DNA from: Nocardioides sp.
GTDB lineage: Bacteria; Actinomycetota; Actinomycetes; Propionibacteriales; Nocardioidaceae
DNA length: 12,477 nucleotides
Reading direction: 5' to 3'
Assembly: GCA_021166815.1 (NCBI GenBank)
Contig: JAJPEO010000244.1
Span: 1 to 12,477, forward strand
The notes below the pieces were generated by a model that was not told the origin of the DNA, ran no database searches, and was given only the letters and a program-made list of their open reading frames with translations. The position numbers were made by a program, and so were the translations under genes. Positions 6,264 through 12,477 of this stretch are shown here, piece by piece. Every line of letters starts with the position of its first letter. Within the stretch, counting starts at the first letter, position 1.

Positions 6264-8741
6264 TCAGCCTTCCACACCGACTCGTCCGGCGACCTGCACT
6301 GCCACGGGGGAGGCGATGGCAGCGATCGGCTGGGCCACGGGGATGCCCGACCCGTCGCGCTTGCCGTTGGCCTCGGGCAGGTCGACGGGGGCCCCGCTCG
6401 CCGCCGCGGCACGGGCCGGACCGGGTCCGGCCCAGGCCGCGATCAGGGTGTCCTCGCCCTTCAGGAAGCGGTGGCTGCGCACTCCGCCCGTGGCGCGCCC
6501 CTTGCCGGGGTACTCCTCGAACGGGGTGACCTTGACGGCCCCGGCCTCGGTGCCGGGCAGCGCCGTGGACGAACCCGAGGACGTCACCACCACGGCGTCG
6601 GAGGGGACGAACGCGCTGAAGTGCACGACCCGCTGTCCGGCACCGAGCTTGATGCCGGCCATGCCGCCGCCCGAGCGACCCTGCGGGCGCACCGAGGCAG
6701 CCGGGAAGTGGAGCAGCTGGGCGTCGGAGCTGATGAAGCACAGCTCCTCCTCACCGGTGACGAGCTCGACGGCTCCGACGACCTCGTCGCCGTCCTTGAG
6801 GGCGATCACCTCCCACTCGTCCCTGCCCAGGACCTCGGGGTTGACGCGCTTGACCACCCCGTCGCGCGTGCCGAGGGCCAGGCCGGGGCCGTCGGTGGGC
6901 AGGGAGGTGAGCGCGAGGGCACGCTCGCCGGGCTCCAGGGGGAGCACCTCGCTGAGGGGCAGCCCGCCCTGGAGGTTGGGGTCGTTGGCGGAGTCGGGAA
7001 GCTCCGGCATGTCGAGCACGCCGAGCTTGACCAGGCGTCCCCTGCTCGTCAGCACGCCGACCTCCCCGCGCGCGGTGGTGCGGACGGCGCTGACGACCAC
7101 GTCGTGGTTGGCGCGCGACTCGCCGTGACCAGGCAGCTCGGCGGAGGAGGTCCGCGCCAGCAGCCCGCTGGAGGAGAGGTACGCGAGGCACGGGTCGTCG
7201 GCCACCTCCAGCGGGGTGGCGGCCGCGGTGACGGCGGTCCCGGCAGAGGCGAGCAGGACCGTGCGACGCGGCGTGCCGTACGCCTTGGCGACCTCGGCCA
7301 GCTCGTCGGAGACGACCTTCCGCAGCAGCTTCTCGTCGGCCAGGATCGCGTCGAGGTACTCGATGGTGCGGCGCAGCTCGTCCTGCTCCTTCTCCAGCTC
7401 CAGGCGGGAGAACTTCGTGAGCCGTCGCAGCGGCATGTCGAGGATGTAGTCGGCCTGCACCTCGGTGAGGTCGAAGACCGACATCAACCGCTCCTTGGCG
7501 GCGGCGGCGTTGTCGGAGGAGCGGATCAGCTGGATGACCTCGTCGATGTCGAGGATCGCGATCAGCAGGCCCTCGACCAGGTGGAGGCGGTCGGCGGCCT
7601 TGCCCCGGCGGAACGCCGAGCGGCGGCGGACCACGGAGAAGCGGTGGTCGAGGAACACCTCGAGCATCTGCTTGAGGCCCAGGGTGCGCGGCTGTCCGTC
7701 GACCAGCGCCACCGCGTTGATGCCGAAGGACTCCTCCATGGGCGTCTGCTTGTAGAGCTGCTCGAGCAGTGCCTCGGGGTGGAAGCCGTTCTTGACCTCG
7801 ATGACCAGACGCAGGCCGTGGTCGCGGTCGGTGAGGTCCTTGACGTCGGAGATCCCCTGGAGCTTCTTCGAGAGCACGAGGGTCTTGATCCGCTCGATCA
7901 CCCGCTCGGTGCCGACGCCGTAGGGGAGCTCGGTGACGACGATCCCCTTGCGGCGCGCGGTCACGGTCTCGATGCGGGCGGTGGCGCGCATCTTGAAGGA
8001 GCCGCGTCCCGACTCGTAGGCGTCGCGGACGCCGTCGAGCCCGACGATCTTGCCGCCGGTCGGCAGGTCGGGGCCGGGGATGAAGCGCATCAGGTCGTCG
8101 AGGTCGGCCTTCGGGTTCGTGACCAGGTGCCGCAGCGCCTGGACCACCTCGACGAGGTTGTGGGGGGCGATGTTGGTGGCCATGCCGACGGCGATGCCGG
8201 CCGAGCCGTTGACCAAGAGGTTGGGGATGGCGGCCGGGAGGACCGTCGGCTCCGTCTCGCGGGAGTCGTAGTTGGGCTTGAAGTCGACGGTGTCCTCGTC
8301 GATCGAGGACGTCATCGCCATGGCCGCCGGGGCCATGCGGCACTCGGTGTAGCGCATGGCGGCGGGGGAGTCGTCCGGGGAGCCGAAGTTGCCGTGGCCG
8401 TCGACCATCGGCAGGCGCATCGACCACGGCTGGGCCATGCGCACCAGGGCGTCGTAGATCGCGGTGTCGCCGTGCGGGTGCAGGCGGCCCATGACCTCAC
8501 CCACCACGCGGGCGCTCTTGACGTGGCCGCGGTCGGGGCGCAGCCCCATGTCGTCCATCGTGTAGAGGATCCGTCGCTGGACCGGCTTGAGGCCGTCGCG
8601 CGCGTCGGGGAGCGCCCGGGAGTAGATGACGGAGTACGCGTACTCGAGGAACGACGCCTGCATCTCGTCCCGGATGTCGGTGTCGAGGATGTGCTCCTCG
8701 AAGTCGTCCGGCAGTGGTTGTTTCGTCGTACGTCGAGCCAT
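6264..8741 (-). CDS. parC: DNA topoisomerase IV subunit A (ParC; type IIA cleavage subunit)
   Basis: This 825-residue protein is the DNA-cleaving subunit that pairs with ParE to decatenate chromosomes. The breakage domain has the active-site Arg130-Tyr131 ([10 protein letters not shown]), the quinolone-region sequence [17 protein letters not shown] with Thr93 and Asp97 at the two positions classically linked to resistance, and [17 protein letters not shown] (179-194). A coiled-coil region (about 440-485) is followed by a beta-pinwheel C-terminal domain with repeats such as [11 protein letters not shown]. The GyrA box is only loosely matched (QGRSGGG, 687-693), which favours ParC over GyrA. 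The last 50 residues are an Ala/Pro/Gly-rich tail. The start chosen is ATG at 8741, with GGGGAG ten bases upstream; an ATG at 8750 in the same frame would have its ribosome site too close. It heads the minus-strand cluster and diverges from the acetyltransferase gene. Confidence 0.93.
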   Translation of the reverse strand: MARRTTKQPLPDDFEEHILDTDIRDEMQASFLEYAYSVIYSRALPDARDGLKPVQRRILYTMDDMGLRPDRGHVKSARVVGEVMGRLHPHGDTAIYDALVRMAQPWSMRLPMVDGHGNFGSPDDSPAAMRYTECRMAPAAMAMTSSIDEDTVDFKPNYDSRETEPTVLPAAIPNLLVNGSAGIAVGMATNIAPHNLVEVVQALRHLVTNPKADLDDLMRFIPGPDLPTGGKIVGLDGVRDAYESGRGSFKMRATARIETVTARRKGIVVTELPYGVGTERVIERIKTLVLSKKLQGISDVKDLTDRDHGLRLVIEVKNGFHPEALLEQLYKQTPMEESFGINAVALVDGQPRTLGLKQMLEVFLDHRFSVVRRRSAFRRGKAADRLHLVEGLLIAILDIDEVIQLIRSSDNAAAAKERLMSVFDLTEVQADYILDMPLRRLTKFSRLELEKEQDELRRTIEYLDAILADEKLLRKVVSDELAEVAKAYGTPRRTVLLASAGTAVTAAATPLEVADDPCLAYLSSSGLLARTSSAELPGHGESRANHDVVVSAVRTTARGEVGVLTSRGRLVKLGVLDMPELPDSANDPNLQGGLPLSEVLPLEPGERALALTSLPTDGPGLALGTRDGVVKRVNPEVLGRDEWEVIALKDGDEVVGAVELVTGEEELCFISSDAQLLHFPAASVRPQGRSGGGMAGIKLGAGQRVVHFSAFVPSDAVVVTSSGSSTALPGTEAGAVKVTPFEEYPGKGRATGGVRSHRFLKGEDTLIAAWAGPGPARAAAASGAPVDLPEANGKRDGSGIPVAQPIAAIASPVAVQVAGRVGVEG

Positions 8742-8823
8742 GGGAGGCATTCTCCCCACCCAGTCCGACAACCCGCGCGGGGCACGCCGGTGTGGGCGAT
8801 CCGACTCGGCTAGATTGCTCAGC
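8742..8823. promoter_or_regulatory. Divergent promoter region, parC / acetyltransferase
   Basis: These 82 bases must hold both promoters. On the minus strand, GAGAAT (8754 to 8749) lies seven bases before the parC ATG and overlaps the parC ribosome site, so it is a weak leaderless-type -10 candidate. A self-complementary CCCGCGCGGG occupies 8772-8781 near the middle and could bind a regulator acting on both genes, but ten GC bases are poor evidence. The clearer plus-strand box is listed separately. Confidence 0.4.
8811..8816 (+). promoter_or_regulatory. Predicted -10 for a leaderless acetyltransferase mRNA
   Basis: TAGATT matches the TANNNT -10 consensus and ends seven bases before the GTG at 8824. 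There is no Shine-Dalgarno sequence in front of that GTG, so transcription probably starts at the start codon. A recognisable -35 is missing, as is frequent in actinobacterial promoters. Confidence 0.55.
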
Positions 8824-11526
8824 GTGACCGACGAGGCAGTGCAGGAGACGCCGCCACCGCGCCACTGGGAGGCGGACGTCCTGCTGCGCGACGGTCGGAC
8901 CGCCCACATCCGGCCCATCCGCCCGGAGGACCGCGAGCTGCTGGTGGAGTTCTACAGCCGGGTCTCCGACCAGTCGAAGTACTACCGCTTCTTCTCGCCG
9001 ATGCCGACGCTGTCCGAGCGCGACCTCGACCGCTTCACCAACGTCGACCACAGCGCCCGCGTGGCCTTCATCCTGGTGGTGGCCGGGCAGATGATCGCGG
9101 TCGGGCGCTACGACACCATCAAGCCGGGCCTTGCCGAGGTCGCCTTCCTCGTCGAGGACAAGCACCAGGGGCGCGGGATCGGCCAGCTCCTCCTCGAGCA
9201 CCTCGCCCAGGCCGGCCGCGAGCGGGGCATCGAGCAGTTCATCGCCGAGGTGCTCCCCGACAACCAGGCCATGATCCACACGTTCCGCGACGCCGGCTAC
9301 AAGGTGAAGAGCGCCTTCGAGGACGGCGTGATGGAGCTGGTGTTCCGCATCGACCCGACCGAGACGGCCATCGGGGTGATGCAGCAGCGTGAGCACCGCG
9401 CCGAGTCCGCCTCGATCGAACGCTTCTTCAAGCCGCGCTCGGTCGCGGTCATCGGTGCCAGCCGTCGTCAGGACACCATCGGCCAGGCCCTGGTGCGCAA
9501 CCTGGTGCTCGGCGACTTCACCGGTCGCATCCACGCCGTCAACCAGAGCGCCGAGGCCGTGTCCGGCATGCCGGCCTGGAACACCGTGGCCGAGATCCCC
9601 GACGAGGTCGACGTCGCGATCGTGGCCGTCCCGGCAGAGTCCGTCCAGGACGTCGTCCTGGACTGTGCGGCCAAGGGGGTGCACGGCCTGGTCGTCATCT
9701 CCTCGGGCTTCGCCGAGACCGGCGAGGAGGGCCGCAACCGGCAGCGCCGCCTGGTCGGCCTCTCGCGCTCCTACGGCCTGCGCCTGATCGGGCCCAACGC
9801 CCTCGGCATCATCAACACCGACCCCGACGTCAGCCTCAACGCCTCGCTCTCGCCGACCATGCCCAAGCGCGGTCGAGCCGGCTTCTTCTGCCAGTCCGGC
9901 GCGCTCGGGTCGGCCATCCTCGAGAAGGTCGCCAACCGCGGCCTGGGCCTCACCACCTTCGTCAGCGCCGGCAACCGCGCCGACGTGTCCGGCAACGACC
10001 TCCTGCAGTACTGGGAGGAGGACGAGGCCACCGAGGTCGTCCTGCTCTACCTCGAGTCCATCGGAAACCCGCGCAAGTTCTCGCGCATCGCCCGCCGGGT
10101 GAGCCGCCGCAAGCCGATCATCGCGGTGCGCTCGGGCCGCTCCCTGCAGGGTGTGCCCATGGGTCACGCGGTGCGCAAGATCGCCGCGCCCAGCGAGGCT
10201 GTCGACGCGATGTTCCGCCAGGCCGGCATCATCCAGGTCGAGTCGCTGGAAGAGATGTTCGACGTCGCCCAGCTGCTGGCCCACCAGCCCCTGCCGCGCG
10301 GGCGCCGGGTGGCGATCGTCGGCAACTCCGACGCCCTCGGGTTGCTGGCCGCCGACGCCGCGAACTCGGTGGGACTGGTGGTCAACAAGCAGGTTGCACT
10401 GGGTGCCGACGCCAACGCCGACGACTTCGAGGACGCCCTCGACGCCGCGATCGACGATCCCGAGGTGGACGCGGTGGCGGCCATCTACATCCCGCCCATC
10501 AACGTCAGCGGCGAGGACGTGGCCAACGTGCTGGCGGCCGTGGGCGAGCAGTCGGACAAGCCCATCGTGTCGACCTTCCTCGGCACCGAGGGCGTCCCCG
10601 AGCTCCTGCGCGTGCCCGACGTCGCCGGCTCCAGCGCGGGCCGAGGCTCGGTGCCTTCGTACCCCGCGGTCGAGGCGGCCGTGCGCGCGCTGGCGCGCGT
10701 CGTCGAGTACGCCGTGTGGCTGCGCACCCCGGACACCCCGAGCAACGACCTGGACTCGGTCGACCGCGACGCTGCCAAGCGACTGGTCAACGAGCTGCTG
10801 ATCCACCACCCGGAGGGCAAGGACCTCGACTTCGGCGAGCAGCGCCGCCTCCTTGAGGCGTACGGCATCAACCTGTGGGAGACCCGGCCGGTGGCGACGC
10901 TCGAGGACGCCGTGGCGGCGGGGGAGGAGCTCGGCTGGGACGTCGTGCTCAAGGCCACGGCCGACCACCTGCGCGACCGGCCCGACCTGGCCCACGTCTG
11001 GCGCAACATCGCCGGCCCGGACGAGATGCACGACGCATGGACGAGCCTCAACTCGATCATCCAGAACGCCGACCGGGCGGGTTTCGTCGTGCAGCGCAAC
11101 GCGCCTCCGGGGGTGCCGGTCGCGATCGCGAGCCTCGAGGACCCGCTGTTCGGGCCCGTGCTCTCCTTCGGGATGGGCGGGCCGCTCAGCGAGCTCTTGG
11201 GCGACCGGGCCTACCGGATCCCGCCGCTGGCCGAGCACGACGCGCAGGACATGGTGCGCGAGATCAAGGCCTCGCCCCTGCTGTTCGGCTATCGCGGCAG
11301 CGAGATCGTCGAGGTCGCCGAGATCGAGCGACTGGTGCGCCAGGTGGCCCATCTGCAGCACGACCTGCCACAGGTGCGCCAGATGCAGCTGCCGCTGGTC
11401 CTGGCCGGCGCGGGCGGCGCCGCGGTGCTCAGCGCGGCGATCCGCATCGAACCGGTGGTCGATCCGCGGTCGGACTGGTTCGTGCGCCGGCTCAGCACGA
11501 TGCCGGGGGACACCCTTCCGGAGTGA
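8824..11526 (+). CDS. pat: Protein lysine acetyltransferase: N-terminal GNAT fused to NDP-forming acyl-CoA-ligase-like region (Pat, SlPatA type)
   Basis: This 900-residue fusion resembles the GNAT-first actinobacterial Pat enzymes such as Streptomyces SlPatA, which acetylate and silence acyl-CoA synthetases; E. coli PatZ has the reverse domain order. Seen: a GNAT domain at about 27-175 with the acyl-CoA pyrophosphate loop QGRGIG (115-120) and a candidate general base Glu105; a Rossmann CoA-binding domain (200-325, SVAVIGASR); a succinyl-CoA-ligase-like domain (350-590) with CQSGALG (356-362) and His448 near the usual phosphohistidine site; and an ATP-grasp-like region (655-880) with VVLK (707-710) and [15 protein letters not shown] (776-790). 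The HTGA, HKxDxGGV and ELDINP motifs of active ligases are altered here, so this half may be a sensor. The start is GTG at 8824 with no ribosome site but a -10 box just upstream; a longer frame back to 8626 runs antisense inside parC and is rejected. Protein targets are inferred. Confidence 0.87.
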   Translation: MTDEAVQETPPPRHWEADVLLRDGRTAHIRPIRPEDRELLVEFYSRVSDQSKYYRFFSPMPTLSERDLDRFTNVDHSARVAFILVVAGQMIAVGRYDTIKPGLAEVAFLVEDKHQGRGIGQLLLEHLAQAGRERGIEQFIAEVLPDNQAMIHTFRDAGYKVKSAFEDGVMELVFRIDPTETAIGVMQQREHRAESASIERFFKPRSVAVIGASRRQDTIGQALVRNLVLGDFTGRIHAVNQSAEAVSGMPAWNTVAEIPDEVDVAIVAVPAESVQDVVLDCAAKGVHGLVVISSGFAETGEEGRNRQRRLVGLSRSYGLRLIGPNALGIINTDPDVSLNASLSPTMPKRGRAGFFCQSGALGSAILEKVANRGLGLTTFVSAGNRADVSGNDLLQYWEEDEATEVVLLYLESIGNPRKFSRIARRVSRRKPIIAVRSGRSLQGVPMGHAVRKIAAPSEAVDAMFRQAGIIQVESLEEMFDVAQLLAHQPLPRGRRVAIVGNSDALGLLAADAANSVGLVVNKQVALGADANADDFEDALDAAIDDPEVDAVAAIYIPPINVSGEDVANVLAAVGEQSDKPIVSTFLGTEGVPELLRVPDVAGSSAGRGSVPSYPAVEAAVRALARVVEYAVWLRTPDTPSNDLDSVDRDAAKRLVNELLIHHPEGKDLDFGEQRRLLEAYGINLWETRPVATLEDAVAAGEELGWDVVLKATADHLRDRPDLAHVWRNIAGPDEMHDAWTSLNSIIQNADRAGFVVQRNAPPGVPVAIASLEDPLFGPVLSFGMGGPLSELLGDRAYRIPPLAEHDAQDMVREIKASPLLFGYRGSEIVEVAEIERLVRQVAHLQHDLPQVRQMQLPLVLAGAGGAAVLSAAIRIEPVVDPRSDWFVRRLSTMPGDTLPE

Positions 11527-11548
11527 GTGGGCGTGACAGACTGCCCAC
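11527..11548. promoter_or_regulatory. Inverted repeat filling the acetyltransferase-DUF5998 gap
   Basis: The 22-base gap is GTGGGC, ten bases, then GCCCAC, so the two perfect arms reach exactly from the TGA of one gene to the ATG of the next. The loop contains CAGACT (11537-11542), a partial -10 match six bases before the ATG; there is no Shine-Dalgarno sequence. It could be an operator, a small RNA hairpin at the gene junction, or a leaderless promoter for the downstream pair. A six-base arm is modest evidence. Confidence 0.4.
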
Positions 11549-12130
11549 ATGCGCAGCAAGAGCACTGACACCGACTCCTCCGCCGCCCTGCGCGAGGCGA
11601 TCCACCGTACGGGCTACTACCCCGACGTGGTGGCCGACGGAGTCTTCTCCGCAGCCGGTGGCGAGGACGTCGTGTCCTTCTTCGTCCACCACGAGACGAC
11701 CTTCGACCACGACGAGGTCCGCCGCCACCTCACGGTGCTGCTGCTGACACCGACGCGCCTGGTCATCGCCCACACCGACGAGCACCCCGGCGACGACCTG
11801 CTCCCGGAGCCCTACACCTCGACCACCACCGAGGCGGTCATGCTGAGCGCGATCCGCACGGTGGTCGTCACCCGGATGGTGGCCAACCCCACCTCGGGCG
11901 TGGCCCCTGCCGCGGAGGCGGTGCTCACGATCGGCTGGGGCGCCGTCGGCCGGATCGACCTCGAGCCTGCCGGCTGCTCGGACCCGCAGTGCGACGCCGA
12001 CCACGGCTACACCGGCACCCTCGCCGGCGACGACTACAACCTCAGGGTCTCCGCTGCGGCCGAGGGCCAGGACTCGGTGGCCGGCCTGCTGGCCTTCGCC
12101 GATGCCCTGTCCGCCCGGACGCGCGGATGA
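11549..12130 (+). CDS. DUF5998 family protein
   Basis: This 193-residue soluble protein matches the actinobacterial DUF5998 family; no biochemical function is known to me. Conserved-looking segments are AIHRTGYYPDVVADGV (17-32), FFVHHETTFDHDEVRRHLTV (44-63), LLTPTRLVIAHTDEHPGDD (65-83), IGWGAVGRIDLEPAGCSDP (128-146) and CDADHGYTG (148-156). The middle part suggests a beta-rich fold. The His-rich first half (His47, 48, 54, 60, 75, 79) and the Cys143-Cys148-His152 cluster could bind metal, which is my inference. The ATG at 11549 is the only sensible start: it begins 22 bases after the acetyltransferase stop and lacks a ribosome site. The stop overlaps the next gene's start (ATGA), so it is translationally coupled to a phosphodiesterase, and the two probably act together. 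Confidence 0.83.
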   Translation: MRSKSTDTDSSAALREAIHRTGYYPDVVADGVFSAAGGEDVVSFFVHHETTFDHDEVRRHLTVLLLTPTRLVIAHTDEHPGDDLLPEPYTSTTTEAVMLSAIRTVVVTRMVANPTSGVAPAAEAVLTIGWGAVGRIDLEPAGCSDPQCDADHGYTGTLAGDDYNLRVSAAAEGQDSVAGLLAFADALSARTRG

Positions 12131-12477
12131 GCACCGGGTTCCTCGCACCCGCGTACGGCCAGCGTTCCCTCGCCGACGTCGTGCCGGCGATCGCAGGGGC
12201 CCTGGGTGCCCCGCTGGCGGACCGGCCGACGACGCTGACGTTCCCCGAGGCTCCGGCGTACGTCCTGTTCCTGGTGGACGGCCTGGGCGCCGAGCTGCTG
12301 GCCCGGTACGCCCACGCGGCGCCGTACCTGTCGTCGCTGATGGAGGGGAGCAGCACCGGCACCGCCGGTGTGCCGTCCACGACGGCCACCTCGCTCACGT
12401 CCCTCGGCACCGGCCTGCCGCCCGGCGCCCACGGCCTGGTCGGCTTCTCCGCTCGCATCCCGGGGACCGAGCGCCTC
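12127..12477 (+). CDS. Alkaline-phosphatase-superfamily nucleotide pyrophosphatase/phosphodiesterase (5' part only)
   Basis: Only the first 117 codons are present; the gene runs off the right edge. The sequence fits the alkaline-phosphatase superfamily, nucleotide pyrophosphatase/phosphodiesterase branch, which hydrolyses phosphomono- or phosphodiesters with two zinc ions. Seen: the first metal-binding strand YVLFLVDGLGAELL (45-58, ligand Asp51), then GVPSTTATSLTSLGTGLPPGAHG (81-103). By alignment with the PTKTFPN motif of mammalian enzymes, Thr86 is the likely nucleophile, and GLPPGAHGLVGF corresponds to the conserved GLYPESHG stretch. No signal peptide is visible in the first 40 residues, so a cytoplasmic location is likely. 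The ATG at 12127 overlaps the DUF5998 stop by four bases (ATGA). The remaining metal ligands lie outside the window, so activity and substrate cannot be judged. Confidence 0.85.
   Translation, partial: MSTGFLAPAYGQRSLADVVPAIAGALGAPLADRPTTLTFPEAPAYVLFLVDGLGAELLARYAHAAPYLSSLMEGSSTGTAGVPSTTATSLTSLGTGLPPGAHGLVGFSARIPGTERL

Noticed and set aside
5751..8813. Very long plus-strand open frame opposite parC and lprG
   Set aside because: Its translation is low-complexity, rich in Gly, Val, Asp, His and Arg, and it lies antisense to two well-supported genes. It is the usual mirror frame of GC-rich codon bias.
8497..11571. Long minus-strand open frame opposite the acetyltransferase gene
   Set aside because: Same type of composition-driven mirror frame; no domain or motif is recognisable, and the plus-strand gene is certain.
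1..12477. Mobile elements, CRISPR, phage, defence or biosynthetic cluster
   Set aside because: No transposase, integrase, repeat-spacer array, terminal repeats or cluster-type enzymes are seen; all genes look like stable chromosomal actinobacterial genes.

Overview
The window is a GC-rich, densely coding piece of an actinobacterial chromosome. Strong GC bias at third codon positions, frequent GTG starts, NANNNT -10 boxes placed 6-7 bases before start codons, a DUF7455 gene, a topoisomerase IV-type gyrase pair, and a GNAT-first acyl-CoA-ligase fusion all fit a Nocardioides-like member of the Actinomycetota. That placement is an inference from gene content and base composition. Nothing here looks recently transferred: there is no transposase, integrase, phage gene, CRISPR array, tRNA or rRNA.

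Layout from left to right. (1) Bases 32-813, minus strand: a small DUF456 membrane protein and a 68-residue DUF7455 zinc-ribbon-like protein, separated by two strong tandem hairpins. (2) Bases 814-1116: a 303-base divergent intergenic region. It holds a GGAAT-N18-GTT element, an exact match to the SigR/SigH thiol-stress promoter consensus, facing DUF7455, and a weaker -10 facing parE. (3) Bases 1117-3189, plus: parE (topoisomerase IV subunit B), ending at a hairpin that probably terminates both convergent transcripts. (4) Bases 8741 down to 3278, minus: a compact cluster parC - lprG - MFS exporter (P55/Rv1410c type) - beta-carbonic anhydrase, with junctions of 4 nt, -4 nt and 19 nt. (5) Bases 8742-8823: a short divergent promoter region. 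(6) Bases 8824-12477, plus: a 900-residue protein acetyltransferase fusion, a DUF5998 protein, and the first 117 codons of an alkaline-phosphatase-superfamily phosphodiesterase that runs off the right edge and overlaps DUF5998 by ATGA.

How the genes work together. ParE and ParC form the decatenating topoisomerase but lie on opposite strands with three other genes between them. LprG and the MFS protein are the known lipid-carrier/lipid-exporter pair of mycobacteria, found here behind parC. The acetyltransferase probably controls acyl-CoA synthetases and other enzymes by lysine acylation, and its ligase half looks catalytically degenerate.

I see no clearly new defence, mobile or biosynthetic system. 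The observations most worth a second look are regulatory (the SigR-type promoter, several likely leaderless starts, an inverted repeat that exactly fills one intergenic gap) and structural (the eroded ligase domain, the parC-linked lipid exporter).
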